Counted from the stretch's first letter, positions 33,694 to 43,613 are shown. The stretch is DNA of 64,000 nt from Lacrimispora sp. BS-2 (GCF_040207125.1 NZ_CP157940.1:124001-188000), one strand, 5' to 3'. Notes: generated by a model from the sequence alone, not told the origin. Translations and numbers: made by a program.

Positions 33694-34119
33694 ATGACAG
33701 GCTTTATTATAGCTCTTATATCCGGAGCACTTATGAGCATACAGGGGGTTTTTAATACGGGAGTGACCAAACAGACCAGTATGTGGGTATCTACGGGCTG
33801 GGTACAGCTTACGGCATTTTTGACCTGCATTATCCTGTGGTATTTCTCCGGCAGGGAGAACATTTCAGGCCTTTTTGACGTACAGCCCAAGTACTTATTG
33901 ATTGGCGGCGTTATGGGTGCATTCATCACCTATACGGTAGTGAGGAGCATGGGAACTCTGGGGCCGGCCAAGGCGGCTCTGATTATCGTAATTTCCCAGA
34001 TCATTGTGGCCTACGCTATCGAGCTGTTTGGCTTGTTCGGCGTTGAAAAGGTAGGATTTGAATGGAAAAAGCTGATCGGTGCTGTTGTTGCCATCATCGG
34101 AATCATGATATTTAATTAA
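33694..34119 (+). CDS. YdcZ/DUF606-type DMT-superfamily membrane protein
   Basis: A 141-residue, four-helix membrane protein of the DMT (drug/metabolite transporter) superfamily, half-size as in the DUF606/YdcZ group. The first helix (FIIALISGALMSIQGVFNTG) and the LGPAKAALIIVISQIIVAY segment are typical. Half-size members usually act as dimers; the substrate is unknown. ATG 33694 lies 8 bp after GGAGG. A structured leader shared with the Asp23-family gene at 62464 precedes it, so the gene is probably under RNA-level control. No partner gene is adjacent. Confidence 0.85.
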   Translation: MTGFIIALISGALMSIQGVFNTGVTKQTSMWVSTGWVQLTAFLTCIILWYFSGRENISGLFDVQPKYLLIGGVMGAFITYTVVRSMGTLGPAKAALIIVISQIIVAYAIELFGLFGVEKVGFEWKKLIGAVVAIIGIMIFN

Positions 34120-34221
34120 TTTGGAAATAGTGCTTGTATTTACCTATTTCTTTAGGTAGAATAGTAACATAGGCTGAAGATGGTATCCTTTTTTGAGAAT
34201 TTTTGTAAGAGGAGGGATATC

Positions 34222-34977
34222 ATGAAGTACCCAAAAGTTAAAATCGCCCTTATGGCCCTGTGTGTTTTAGGGGCTGGTGTATGTTACGGCTTGAACAGAA
34301 GCCAGGAGGCTCGCAGGCCGGGAATTTCTCTGTCAGAGGCATCGGCTTATGATTCCGGAGAAATGGTTACCGGAATTGAGGCAGCAGGTGATGGCAGGTC
34401 AGGGGATGACGGTCTGGCAGGAACCGGAATCCAGGAACCAGGCGGTGTAAAGCCGGTTTCCGGCGGAACCGGCCGGTTGGCTATAGAGGCGGCAGAGGGC
34501 AGCATAGGAAGTGCAGGAGAGGAAACGGTCCTGCCTTTCTACGTACATATCTGCGGAGAAGTTGTTTCTCCCGGTGTTTATGAGCTTAAGGAAGGAAGCC
34601 GGGTTTTTCAGGCAATCGAGAAGGCAGGCGGAGTCACTGACCGGGCTGCGGCAGAATATTTAAATATGGCGGAGCAGGTCAAGGACGGCATGAAGATCGT
34701 GGTCCCTGGCAAGGAAGAGGTGGAAGCGGCGAAGGCCAGGGGAGAGATTTCCTTACAGGCAGAGGCTTCATCCAGCGTACAAAAAAACAAGGTGAATTTA
34801 AATACAGCCACCAAAGAGGAACTGATGACCCTGCGGGGAGTCGGAGAAGCCAAGGCAAACGATATTCTTAAGTATCGGGAGAGCCACGGCGGATTTCAGA
34901 AGATCGAGGATATCATGAAGATATCCGGCATTAAAGATGCAGCGTTTCAAAAAATAAAAGACGACATAACGGTTTAA
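34222..34977 (+). CDS. comEA: ComEA-like DNA-binding competence protein
   Basis: The 251-residue protein has one N-terminal membrane segment (~8-22), a Gly/Ser-rich spacer, a SLBB domain (VHICGEVVSPGVYEL, ~112-165) and a C-terminal tandem helix-hairpin-helix domain (VNLNTATKEELMTLRGVGEAKA). ComEA binds incoming double-stranded DNA outside the membrane in transformation. comEB/comEC are not in the window, so uptake function here is not demonstrated. ATG 34222 follows AGAGGAGGG. A response regulator gene follows after 21 bp. Confidence 0.9.
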   Translation: MKYPKVKIALMALCVLGAGVCYGLNRSQEARRPGISLSEASAYDSGEMVTGIEAAGDGRSGDDGLAGTGIQEPGGVKPVSGGTGRLAIEAAEGSIGSAGEETVLPFYVHICGEVVSPGVYELKEGSRVFQAIEKAGGVTDRAAAEYLNMAEQVKDGMKIVVPGKEEVEAAKARGEISLQAEASSSVQKNKVNLNTATKEELMTLRGVGEAKANDILKYRESHGGFQKIEDIMKISGIKDAAFQKIKDDITV

Positions 34978-34998
34978 AATATAGGACAGAGGTGTAGT

Positions 34999-35700
34999 AT
35001 GGCAAGCGTTTTAGTAGTTGATGATGAAAAACTCATCGTAAAAGGAATGAGATTCAGTCTGGAACAGGACGGTATGGAAGTGGACTGTGCCTATGATGGA
35101 GAGGAAGCCATTAATCTGGCAAAGCAGAAAGAGTATGATGTGGTCCTTTTGGATGTCATGCTTCCCAAATATGACGGTTATGAGGTGTGTCAGGCCATTC
35201 GGGAATTTTCCGAGATGCCCATCATCATGCTGACGGCTAAGGGCAATGATATGGATAAAATCCTGGGCCTGGAATACGGCGCCGACGATTATATTACAAA
35301 GCCCTTTAACATTCTTGAGGTAAAGGCCAGGATCAAGGCCATCCTGCGCCGGAATTCAAAGAAGAACAAGCGGGACAGCCAGGAAGACAGCCAGGTGGTG
35401 AAGGAAGGCGATTTGAAGCTGGACCGGGACAGCAGGAGAGTGTTTATTGCTGAAAAAGAGATTAATTTAACGGCAAAGGAGTTTGACCTTTTGGAGCTTC
35501 TTGCCTGCAATCCGGGTAAGGTTTACAGCAGGGAGCAGCTTCTTACTTACGTATGGGGAAATAAGGCTATGGATACGGGAGATGTCCGTACGGTAGACGT
35601 TCATGTAAGGCGTCTTAGAGAGAAGATCGAACCAAGTCCCAGCGATCCCAAATATGTGCATACCAAGTGGGGCGTAGGATATTATTTCTGCAAGCAATGA
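34999..35700 (+). CDS. OmpR/PhoB-family response regulator without adjacent kinase
   Basis: A 233-residue two-domain regulator: receiver with phosphoacceptor Asp52 (VVLLDVMLPKYDGYE), Lys in YITKPF, and a winged-helix DNA-binding domain (INLTAKEFDLLELL, then DVHVRRLREKIE). It resembles WalR/PhoP-type clostridial regulators. No histidine kinase gene follows; the next gene is an acetyltransferase after a terminator. It may be cotranscribed with comEA. Partner kinase and targets are unknown. Confidence 0.93.
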   Translation: MASVLVVDDEKLIVKGMRFSLEQDGMEVDCAYDGEEAINLAKQKEYDVVLLDVMLPKYDGYEVCQAIREFSEMPIIMLTAKGNDMDKILGLEYGADDYITKPFNILEVKARIKAILRRNSKKNKRDSQEDSQVVKEGDLKLDRDSRRVFIAEKEINLTAKEFDLLELLACNPGKVYSREQLLTYVWGNKAMDTGDVRTVDVHVRRLREKIEPSPSDPKYVHTKWGVGYYFCKQ

Positions 35701-35779
35701 GTGAGGAGCAGGAATGCCTGCATTCCTGTATCTGGTGAATGCTGCAGGGTATTTGACCTTTGCGTCCAGAAAAAGAAAG

Positions 35780-35819
35780 AGGAGGATTTCCAACGGGATA
35801 CCGGGGGAATCCGCCTTTT
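35780..35819 (+). terminator. Terminator after the response regulator gene
   Basis: AGGAGGATTTCC and GGGAATCCGCCT pair with one mismatch, followed by TTTCTT. Confidence 0.6.
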
Positions 35820-35875
35820 CTTAGTATGGGGAAGAAAAAACCAAGGATCAGTTTTGGAAACGGAGAAACAATAGG

Positions 35876-36382
35876 ATGGATTACAAAATCAGAAGAGTAA
35901 GAAAAGAAGATTTAGACCGGGTAACGGAAGTGGAGGCCCTCTGTTTTCCTCCGGAAGAGGCGGCAGGGCGGGAGGCCTTTGAGCAGAGGATCAGTCATTT
36001 TCCTGAATGCTTCCTTGTGGCAGAGCTTTCCGACGGGAGGATTATCGGTTTTATTAATGGCTGCGCTACAGATGGGAATACTATTTGTGACGAAATGTTT
36101 GAGAAAGCTGATTTTCATAAACCAGACGGTGCTTACCAGAGCGTGTTTGGACTTGATGTAATAAAAGAGTGGAGGGAACAGGGAGTTGCCGCCGCTTTAA
36201 TGAACCGTTTTATAGAAGAAGCAGTCAAAAGAGGCAGGAAAGGAATGATCCTCACCTGCAAGGACAGGCTGATTCATTACTACGAAAAATTCGGATACCA
36301 AAACATGGGCGTGTCCGGGTCTGTCCACGGAGGCGCTGTCTGGTATGATATGCGGCTCGATTTTATGGATACAGGGAAGTGA
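35876..36382 (+). CDS. GNAT-family N-acetyltransferase
   Basis: A 168-residue acetyltransferase with the acetyl-CoA pyrophosphate loop in EWREQGVAAALM and the C-terminal LIHYYEKFGYQNMG strand-helix. It resembles arylalkylamine-type GNATs, but the acceptor cannot be named. It is followed after 12 bp by the condensation-like acyltransferase gene and may be in one operon with it, the hydrolase and rlmH. Confidence 0.85.
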   Translation: MDYKIRRVRKEDLDRVTEVEALCFPPEEAAGREAFEQRISHFPECFLVAELSDGRIIGFINGCATDGNTICDEMFEKADFHKPDGAYQSVFGLDVIKEWREQGVAAALMNRFIEEAVKRGRKGMILTCKDRLIHYYEKFGYQNMGVSGSVHGGAVWYDMRLDFMDTGK

Positions 36383-36394
36383 GGCACCTTCAGT

Positions 36395-38251
36395 ATGAAA
36401 AGAAGTCCCCAGGGAGAACGGTGGAGACGGCTTGACAATACGGCAAAGATATTTCCGGTCATAGCCAGTGAGAATTTAAGTAATGTATTCCGGATCGCTG
36501 CGGTTTTAAAGGAAGAGGTGGACCCGGGTACTCTGCAAAGGGCACTGGAAGAAATCCTTCCCCAGTTCGAAGGATTTTCAGTGAGGCTGCGGAGGGGATT
36601 TTTCTGGTATTATTTTGAAAACAATAAGAGGATGCCGGTGATTGAACGGGAAACCACCTATCCCTGCAAATACATTGATCCTCACAGCAACCAGCTTTTT
36701 TTATTCCGGGTCACTTATTTTGCCAGGCGGATCAATCTGGAGGTATTCCATGCGGTCACAGACGGCCTGGGAGCGGTGAACTTTTTAAAGGCACTGGTTT
36801 ACCGGTATCTGGATCTTAAGCAAAATTCCAGGACCGGCCACCAGGCGCCTCAGAAAATATCGTCGGATGTTTCCATGAATGTGGAGGACAGCTACGTCCG
36901 CCATTATAAAAAGACCGAAAAGCGCAAATACAGCTCCAGAAAGGCATATCATCTTACAGGAGAAGCCCTTCCTCTTGATGAGGAAAATGTTCTTCACGGT
37001 TATGTGGATTTAAAGATGCTGAAAACGGCTGCCAAAAGCTATGGGGTCAGCATCACCAGATTTTTAACGGCCGCCCTGATCTGGGCTATTTATCAGGAAT
37101 ATCTTGAAGGAAAGCCCTGGGAGGAATCCATCGGCATCAGCATTCCCATTAATTTGAGGACATTTTTCGGCTCGGAGACAACTGCTAATTTTTTTGCTGT
37201 GACCCTTATTGACTTTTTATCCACCAGTGAGGAACATACCTTTTCAGAGGTGCTGGAAGCGGTAAGCAGGCAGATGGATATAAAGATCACAAAGGAAAAG
37301 ATGGAACAGATCATTTCCTATAATGTTTCCAATGAAAAGAAATGGTATCTGCGGGCTGCGCCCCTTTTTGTAAAATGGTGTGCTTTAAATCTGATCTTCC
37401 GGAAAAATGATAAAGCCTACACCATGACTCTTTCCAATATCGGCCCCATAGAAATAGAAGAGGATTACAGGGAAGAAATCGAGAGATTTTCCTTAATGAT
37501 CGGCGTTTCCAAGAGACAGCCTATAAAGTGCGGGGTCTGTTCCTATGGGGAAGAGATGATCGTGACCTTTACTTCCGTATTTCAGGATACCAGGCTTCAG
37601 GACCGTTTTTTCGGATTTCTAAGGGAAATGGAAATCCCGGTTAACTTAGAGAGCAACGGAGTTCCGGACAACAGGGACAATCTGGGCATGTATCCTCAGA
37701 TCCGGTATGACCGAAAAAGGCTTAAAAAGCTGGCATTCATTTTTTACGGCTTGCTGTTTTTGGTGGGAGCTGTTCTGGGGCTTATTAATTATGCCACCTA
37801 TTCCGGCTCCATGTGGTCCATCATCGCCATCGGGCTTATGGCTTATACGGCTCTTACGGTCGAATATTCCATTTTACGCCATGCGAATCTGGCCTCAAAG
37901 ATCCTATTGCAGACGGTAGCTGCGCAGGTGCTTTTAGTGGCCCTGGACCATTCTACAGGTTATAATGGCTGGTCCGTGAATTACGGGATTCCAAGCACCA
38001 TTCTGTTTGCGGATTTATCGGTGGTCTTCCTGATTCTTGTGAACCGTATGAACTGGCAGAGCTATTTTATGTATCAGATCGCTGTTACAGTGTTCAGCTT
38101 TATTCCTTTGATTTTATGGGCAACGGGTTTGCTTACCAGGCCGCTTCTGGCCCTGATTACTGTGACGGTAACAGTGATCATTCTGGCTGTTACCATTTTA
38201 CTTGGAGACAGAAGTGTGAAAACAGAACTGAAAAGGCGGTTTCATGTGTAA
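36395..38251 (+). CDS. Condensation-like acyltransferase fused to a membrane domain
   Basis: Residues ~1-420 form a chloramphenicol-acetyltransferase/WS-DGAT-like fold with the active-site motif HAVTDG (His119, Asp123), as in alcohol acetyltransferases and condensation domains. Residues ~445-615 hold about five membrane helices (the region annotated DUF6320 in Lachnospiraceae). Such fusions are expected to acylate a lipid or glycan at the membrane. It is immediately followed by an alpha/beta hydrolase, the usual partner of this family. The substrate and product are unknown; I infer a lipid- or envelope-modification pair. Confidence 0.75.
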   Translation: MKRSPQGERWRRLDNTAKIFPVIASENLSNVFRIAAVLKEEVDPGTLQRALEEILPQFEGFSVRLRRGFFWYYFENNKRMPVIERETTYPCKYIDPHSNQLFLFRVTYFARRINLEVFHAVTDGLGAVNFLKALVYRYLDLKQNSRTGHQAPQKISSDVSMNVEDSYVRHYKKTEKRKYSSRKAYHLTGEALPLDEENVLHGYVDLKMLKTAAKSYGVSITRFLTAALIWAIYQEYLEGKPWEESIGISIPINLRTFFGSETTANFFAVTLIDFLSTSEEHTFSEVLEAVSRQMDIKITKEKMEQIISYNVSNEKKWYLRAAPLFVKWCALNLIFRKNDKAYTMTLSNIGPIEIEEDYREEIERFSLMIGVSKRQPIKCGVCSYGEEMIVTFTSVFQDTRLQDRFFGFLREMEIPVNLESNGVPDNRDNLGMYPQIRYDRKRLKKLAFIFYGLLFLVGAVLGLINYATYSGSMWSIIAIGLMAYTALTVEYSILRHANLASKILLQTVAAQVLLVALDHSTGYNGWSVNYGIPSTILFADLSVVFLILVNRMNWQSYFMYQIAVTVFSFIPLILWATGLLTRPLLALITVTVTVIILAVTILLGDRSVKTELKRRFHV

Positions 38252-38280
38252 AAAAGTGCTGTAAAAGGAGGGGGATGTTG

Positions 38281-39312
38281 ATGAGCCGAAGAAAAGTAAG
38301 TGTACGAGGAAGTCTGGTGAGGGATATGATGCAGAATGTAATGGAAACATCGCTGAAACAGCCTATCAGGACAGGAGAGCTGAGGAGAAATCCGGTGGAG
38401 CCTGCCTGGATCCGTCCGGCGGGATATGAATACGAAATCATAGAGCTTGGACATTTAAAAATGGAGTATCTGCGCCCCGCTGGAGTGGTGACGGAGCGGG
38501 TGATCCTGCAGCTTCACGGCGGCGGCTACATCGGGCCGATGAAGAACATTTACCGGAGATTTGCGGTCCGGTATTCCAAGCTAAGCTATGGCGGGGACGT
38601 TTTGACCCTTGACTACCGGGTGGCCCCGGAACATCCATTTCCGGCCGCTTTGGAGGATGCAGTGGCTGCTTATGAGTGGCTTATTGAGGAAAAAGGGTAC
38701 CGGCCGGAGCATATTGTGGTGGCCGGGGATTCTGCCGGAGGCGGATTAAGCCTGGCGCTTGGGCTATATCTGAAAGATCATGGAATTGCTCTTCCAGGAG
38801 GGTTTATCACCATGTCAGCCTGGACGGATTTGACCAACAGCGGAGAAAGTCATGTGTCCAATTATGAAATCGATCCGCTGTTTGGAAATTCTACGGATAA
38901 CATGCTTTACAATTCGGAATATATTGGCGGAGAGGACCCTGGTATTCCTTATATTTCTCCTGCGTTCGGGGAATATGAGGGATTTCCTCCTGTTCTCATG
39001 CAGGTGGGAAGCTATGAGGTGCTTTTGAGCGATACGCTGACTGTAGCGGATAAATTAAAAAATGCGGGAGTAAAGCGGCGGGTTTCCGTTTATGAGGGGA
39101 TGTTCCATGTATTTCAGATGGGACTGGACTTAATTCCCGAAAGCCGGGAGGCCTGGGATGAGGTGGAATCGTTTTTGCAGATCATTTTCCATATCAATGT
39201 AAAGCCTGATGGGAAAGTGGTGCGGAAGGTGAAAACAGAGCACACAAAGCCGGCAAGAGATATGGCCAGGCTTCTCATTGCCATGATGAAAAAAGAATTG
39301 GATGATGCATAA
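38281..39312 (+). CDS. Alpha/beta hydrolase, hormone-sensitive-lipase type
   Basis: The 343-residue protein has the HSL oxyanion motif HGGG (residues 79-82), nucleophile Ser151 in GDSAGGG, and the catalytic His in GMFHVFQ near residue 279. These enzymes hydrolyse short-chain esters or lipids. It has no signal peptide. ATG 38281 is 7 bp after AAAGGAGGGGG; ATG 38275 touches that site. It follows the membrane acyltransferase by 29 bp, suggesting that one adds and the other removes or remodels acyl groups. A long amphipathic C-terminal tail is present. Confidence 0.88.
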   Translation: MSRRKVSVRGSLVRDMMQNVMETSLKQPIRTGELRRNPVEPAWIRPAGYEYEIIELGHLKMEYLRPAGVVTERVILQLHGGGYIGPMKNIYRRFAVRYSKLSYGGDVLTLDYRVAPEHPFPAALEDAVAAYEWLIEEKGYRPEHIVVAGDSAGGGLSLALGLYLKDHGIALPGGFITMSAWTDLTNSGESHVSNYEIDPLFGNSTDNMLYNSEYIGGEDPGIPYISPAFGEYEGFPPVLMQVGSYEVLLSDTLTVADKLKNAGVKRRVSVYEGMFHVFQMGLDLIPESREAWDEVESFLQIIFHINVKPDGKVVRKVKTEHTKPARDMARLLIAMMKKELDDA

Positions 39313-39323
39313 AGGAGATACCA

Positions 39324-39803
39324 ATGAAAATTACTCTGGTAACTGTGGGAAAAATAAAAGAGAAGTTTTATACAGATGCCATCGGGGAATACAGCAAAAG
39401 ACTGAGCCGCTACTGCAAGCTGGATATTGTCCAGGTGTCCGATGAAAAGACGCCGGACTCTGCCAGTGAGGCGGTTGAAAGACAAATAAAGGATAAGGAA
39501 GGGGAAAGAATCCTTTCTTCGATTAAGGATGGGGCCTATGTCATCGCTTTAGCGATTGACGGGGAAATGCTGGATTCGGTCCAGCTGTCAGAGAAAATAA
39601 ACGGGCTGGGAATCGGAGGAGTGAGCCAGATCGTTTTTGTGATCGGAGGGTCTTTGGGACTTTCTGATGCTGTTTTAAAGAGGGCGGATTATAGACTCAG
39701 CTTTTCCAGGATGACTTTTCCCCATCAGCTGATGAGAGTTGTTTTGCTGGAGCAGATTTACCGGAGTTATCGGATCATTAGCGGGGAACCGTATCATAAA
39801 TGA
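39324..39803 (+). CDS. rlmH: 23S rRNA (pseudouridine1915-N3)-methyltransferase
   Basis: RlmH methylates pseudouridine 1915 in helix 69 of 23S rRNA on the assembled ribosome. The 159-residue protein starts [15 protein letters not shown] and has the SPOUT knot motifs [18 protein letters not shown] and [18 protein letters not shown], with the invariant C-terminal YHK. AAAGGAG precedes ATG 39324. A stretch of 232 bp without a gene follows, holding a terminator at 39975. Confidence 0.97.
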   Translation: MKITLVTVGKIKEKFYTDAIGEYSKRLSRYCKLDIVQVSDEKTPDSASEAVERQIKDKEGERILSSIKDGAYVIALAIDGEMLDSVQLSEKINGLGIGGVSQIVFVIGGSLGLSDAVLKRADYRLSFSRMTFPHQLMRVVLLEQIYRSYRIISGEPYHK

Positions 39804-39974
39804 ATGCAATAATTCGAAATATTCAATTTATTTAGGATGACGGGCGGATGAACAACTAACAAAAGCATTAAAATAGTTTCGTAAAGAATTTGGAATATCA
39901 TTGTATGAAACCGAATAATATAACACAAAGTTTACTTTGAAATACAAAAAATTATAATAAAATCAGTACTAAAA

Positions 39975-40010
39975 TATCCCATCGTGGCTTGCAGGAGCTT
40001 TGATGGGATA
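39975..40010 (-). terminator. Terminator after yesN-type gene (bidirectional shape)
   Basis: TATCCCATC and GATGGGATA form a perfect 9-bp stem, followed on the minus strand by TTTTAG. It lies 26 bp past the end of the regulator gene. Confidence 0.7.
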
Positions 40011-40035
40011 ATTTATAGCTTACATATATCATCAG

Positions 40036-41625
40036 TTAGTCCAATTTATTGTTTGCACACCTCTCATCGGCTTTTCCCCGGTAATCTTTAGGCTTTTCCC
40101 CAGTTTTTTTCTTGAAAATCCGTGAAAAATACACTGGGTCAGGAATGCCCACCCGCTCTGCCACTTCATAAGTCTTTAATGAAGTGGTGCACAGCAGTGT
40201 CTTTGCTTCTTCGATCCGCAGATCTTGTATATAAATGCTTAAATTTTCCCCTGTTTCTTTCTTAAAGAGCCGGCTTAAATAGTTGGGACTTAAGTGAACC
40301 ATGGAAGCAAGAGACTCAAGGGATATGTCATCACCATAATGGAGGGCAATATAAGACTTTACGGAATGGATTATGCGTGCAGCATCATCAGAGGGAACTG
40401 CATGACGAAGCAGATGTTCCATAAAAACCATCATGATTTCTTCCGTGGAAGCAACCGAATTGCTTGCCACCAGTTGCTTTAAAGCAGAGAGATGGCTTCC
40501 TTCCATAGAAGTTTCTCCGTCGGACTGAAACACCATACCAATACAAAACTGGTGAATATAGACGCAAATGCTGCGAACGGTATCCAGCGGTAAACGGTTT
40601 TCATAAAATCCTGTAAACAATCGTTTCAGGATCTCCCTTGCTTTTTCCAGATTTTGATAATCAACAGCAGTCTTTAAAGCTTTTAAATCGTGATAAATGG
40701 TCTCCATCACAGTTTGAGGAACAGGGGGGACTTGGTTAATACACACAACCGGAAACTCCGGTGAGTGCTTGGCAAACTGAACCGCCTGGTTTGCCTGCTC
40801 CGCAGCTTTTTCAAGATCAAGAGGGTTATTCTGGTGCAGACTGATTCCGATATAAAGAAGAAACTGCGGAAAGCTGCTTAAGATATGAAAGGTTTCCAAG
40901 CATTTGTCTGCCACCGGATAGGCAGAGGGGGCAATCAGGATTCCATAGCAAACAAAGAGATCAGTGGGAATAAAATAAATCTTATAATCGCTGATACAGT
41001 CAGTAAGAATCCGTTTCATCTGCTCCAGATAATGTTGGGAGAGATCCCTTTCTTCTAACGGAGCCACATCCAGGCGTAAGACATAATAACTGGTTAAGTT
41101 AAGCTTAAGCGAGATCAGGCAGTTCGTTAAAAATAAATGAGAAATATCAGAATTTCGTAGCAGGTCGCGTAAAAACATCTCTTGCTGCAGTTCTAAATTC
41201 TGTTCGTTTTTACTGGCGAGTTCTTTCTTAAGCTGTAATCCGGTAGCAGCAGAAAGCACTTGTTTCTTTGCTTTTTCAATTGCCTCTGTCAGGTTTTCTA
41301 ATGAAACAGGTTTTAGCACAAAGTCAACTACCTGATAGGAGATAGCTCTTTTTGCATATTCAAAATCAGGAAAGCCTGTCAGGATAATCACCTTAATCCA
41401 AGGGTAATGTTTGGAAATCTCCTGTGCCAGATCAAGGCCATCCATTCCCGGCATCCGGATATCGCTGATGACAATATCTGGCTGGGAACGGGAAATCTGT
41501 TCCAGGGCATCTACCCCGTCTTCTGCCTGTGCCGTGACGATACAGCCAAGACTTTCCCACTGGATGATATGAGCCAGTCCTTTTCGTATCGCAGTTTCAT
41601 TATCAACAATCATTACCTTTAGCAT
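40036..41625 (-). CDS. AraC-type response regulator (YesN family)
   Basis: The 529-residue protein has an N-terminal receiver (VMIVDNETAIRKGLAHII, phosphoacceptor Asp in PDIVISDIRMPGMDG) and a C-terminal AraC double helix-turn-helix (LHLSPNYLSRLFKKETGENL-type sequence, then VGIPDPVYFSRIFKKKTG). YesN-type regulators activate sugar ABC-transporter operons on signal from a YesM-type kinase. The kinase gene lies just upstream in the same unit and a sugar operon is divergent from it. A direct repeat upstream of that operon's promoter is a candidate binding site. Confidence 0.93.
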   Translation of the reverse strand: MLKVMIVDNETAIRKGLAHIIQWESLGCIVTAQAEDGVDALEQISRSQPDIVISDIRMPGMDGLDLAQEISKHYPWIKVIILTGFPDFEYAKRAISYQVVDFVLKPVSLENLTEAIEKAKKQVLSAATGLQLKKELASKNEQNLELQQEMFLRDLLRNSDISHLFLTNCLISLKLNLTSYYVLRLDVAPLEERDLSQHYLEQMKRILTDCISDYKIYFIPTDLFVCYGILIAPSAYPVADKCLETFHILSSFPQFLLYIGISLHQNNPLDLEKAAEQANQAVQFAKHSPEFPVVCINQVPPVPQTVMETIYHDLKALKTAVDYQNLEKAREILKRLFTGFYENRLPLDTVRSICVYIHQFCIGMVFQSDGETSMEGSHLSALKQLVASNSVASTEEIMMVFMEHLLRHAVPSDDAARIIHSVKSYIALHYGDDISLESLASMVHLSPNYLSRLFKKETGENLSIYIQDLRIEEAKTLLCTTSLKTYEVAERVGIPDPVYFSRIFKKKTGEKPKDYRGKADERCANNKLD

Positions 41626-41679
41626 GGTGGTCCTCCTTTTTTTAATTTCCCGGGGCGTGCAGCTTGGGACAATGAGTCT

Positions 41680-43398
41680 TTAAACACGCCCTAAGTCGAT
41701 GGGAAGTGTAACGAGTACTTCACTTCCATTTCCCATTGCCGAAGTTATATGGATTCCGTACTTACTGCCATATAAAAGTTTTATACGGCGGTTGATATTG
41801 GCAAGTGCAATGTGATTGTGAGAAGTCTGGGAAACATCCTTGGTTGATTCGTTCCAATGAATGGAAGAGGGATCAAACCCAACTCCATTATCTGTGACCC
41901 GGATACAGACTTCCGACCTTTCTTCCCAGACGGAAATCCGTACAAACCCTCCTTTCCGCTGGTTTTCAAGACCGTGGACAAGACTGTTTTCCACCAGAGG
42001 CTGAATGGTTAGTTTCGGTAGATAATAGTTTAAAATATTATCGTCTTCCAGATCAATGGAATATTCCAGTTTCTCATGAAATCTCTCTTTTTGCAACTCC
42101 AGATAATAGCGGACATACTGAAGTTCATCAGCGAAACATATGGTTTGTTTATTCTTGTGAAGAATTCCCGCACGCAAAAGCTGTGCCAGATTGGAGACAA
42201 TCCGGGCGATGTGGTTTTGCCCTGCCTCCATACAGCGGATGTGGATGAGCTGCAGTAAATTAAAAATAAAATGGGGCTCAATCTGGGAGTCCAAAGATTG
42301 AATCTCCGCATCCCGAAGAAGAAGCCCTTTTTCATAAACTTCATCAATAAGTTTTGCCATGCGGTCTGCCATATGGTTAAACGTAGAGGCAACCTGGTCG
42401 GTTTCTTTATAAGGTGTGGAATCCATTCGAACCGTTAAATCTCCCTCTGCAAGCAGTCCTAACTTCTGTACCATTTGTTTCAGCGGTTTAAAAAGAAAGG
42501 ATAACAGGATAATATTGGCGGCCAGTGTAAGGAAGAGGACAACCAGTGTAAAGAAAACAGAAACCTTTACCGTCCAATGAATGGTTTCAAAGATTTCTTT
42601 ACGGGGAATCAGGACATCAACCTGAATGTGGCTTTGAGATAACACTTTACTGGCATGGTAATACCAGACATCACCCAACTGCAAATACCCATCGGGATTG
42701 TAAGTGGGGATGGTTTCTTTTATGTTACGGTTGGAGGAAGCAATGATGCTGCCCGAAGTATTACGGAGTAATACATATGCCTCCTGGTAAATGGTATTGA
42801 GGTTGGCGGACTGGATAAAGGAAGTGAGATTCAGCTCAATGATCAGTTTCCCTAACGGTTTCATGGTATTTTTATCTAAATAATCCACAATAAAGTAGCT
42901 GTAATCCGGGTCGTAGGGCATAATAAATAAATCTCTGGCAGAATTAAGGTTACCATAAGCCTGGGAAACTTTCCTGATCCGTGCGGTGTTTCCCTGAAAA
43001 ATCCCGCCTTTTATCAGGGAGAGCGGTTCTTTGTCCTTGATCAGATAAATTCCCGTAATAATATTGGAATTTGGCAATTGGTTTAATATTTGAATTCTGC
43101 CAAGACCTTCCTCGATCTTAAGCCGTTCCATCTGGGTGGGGGAATTGGGATTTTGCATTAATGTTAAGGTATCCGGGTCGCTCATAAGATAGTAGGCAGT
43201 GTTACGAAGTGCATCCAGAATCCGCCCGGTATCATTTGTAAATTGTTCCATATAAAAAGAGGCTGTTGATTCGGCAGTAGTTTCCAGTTTGGAAGACACC
43301 ACATGGACAAAATACAGCAAAGAGCATAAAACAGGTATTAAAATCAGAATGCAATTTAATATGGTGGAAATCCATGAAATAGAAAATTTTCTCTTCAT
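41680..43398 (-). CDS. Sensor histidine kinase (YesM family)
   Basis: A 572-residue membrane kinase with TM1 (~12-33), an extracellular sensor, TM2 (~278-302), a HAMP domain, a His_kinase domain with phosphoacceptor His in SQIEPHFIFNLLQL, and an ATPase domain (NSLVHGLENQRKGG, then VTDNGVGF). It signals to the downstream YesN-type regulator. The extracellular part probably senses the sugar or its binding protein. Ribosome binding site AGGAGAAAAAA precedes the start. Confidence 0.92.
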   Translation of the reverse strand: MKRKFSISWISTILNCILILIPVLCSLLYFVHVVSSKLETTAESTASFYMEQFTNDTGRILDALRNTAYYLMSDPDTLTLMQNPNSPTQMERLKIEEGLGRIQILNQLPNSNIITGIYLIKDKEPLSLIKGGIFQGNTARIRKVSQAYGNLNSARDLFIMPYDPDYSYFIVDYLDKNTMKPLGKLIIELNLTSFIQSANLNTIYQEAYVLLRNTSGSIIASSNRNIKETIPTYNPDGYLQLGDVWYYHASKVLSQSHIQVDVLIPRKEIFETIHWTVKVSVFFTLVVLFLTLAANIILLSFLFKPLKQMVQKLGLLAEGDLTVRMDSTPYKETDQVASTFNHMADRMAKLIDEVYEKGLLLRDAEIQSLDSQIEPHFIFNLLQLIHIRCMEAGQNHIARIVSNLAQLLRAGILHKNKQTICFADELQYVRYYLELQKERFHEKLEYSIDLEDDNILNYYLPKLTIQPLVENSLVHGLENQRKGGFVRISVWEERSEVCIRVTDNGVGFDPSSIHWNESTKDVSQTSHNHIALANINRRIKLLYGSKYGIHITSAMGNGSEVLVTLPIDLGRV

Positions 43399-43545
43399 TT
43401 TTTTCTCCTGTTTGTAAATATTTTTGCAAAGATTCTTCTTTACTGTAGCATAGATTTGGGGAAATAGGAATAATTTATTCTGGTTTTAAGATAAAAAAAG
43501 TCTATTTTATGAGAAGTAGGAAAAAAATTGACTTAGAATCACAGA

Positions 43546-43613
43546 TAGTACAAAATAGTACTAAAAATCGGGATATGAGTTCAATTGTTTATGCAGAGTG
43601 CATGAATTATAAT
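43546..43613 (+). promoter_or_regulatory. Promoter of the sugar operon with upstream direct repeat
   Basis: -35 TTGTTT (43585-43590) and -10 TATAAT (43608-43613) are 17 bp apart. Two tandem 10-bp words, TAGTACAAAA (43546-43555) and TAGTACTAAA (43556-43565), end 20 bp before the -35, the position expected for an AraC-type activator. Confidence 0.55.
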
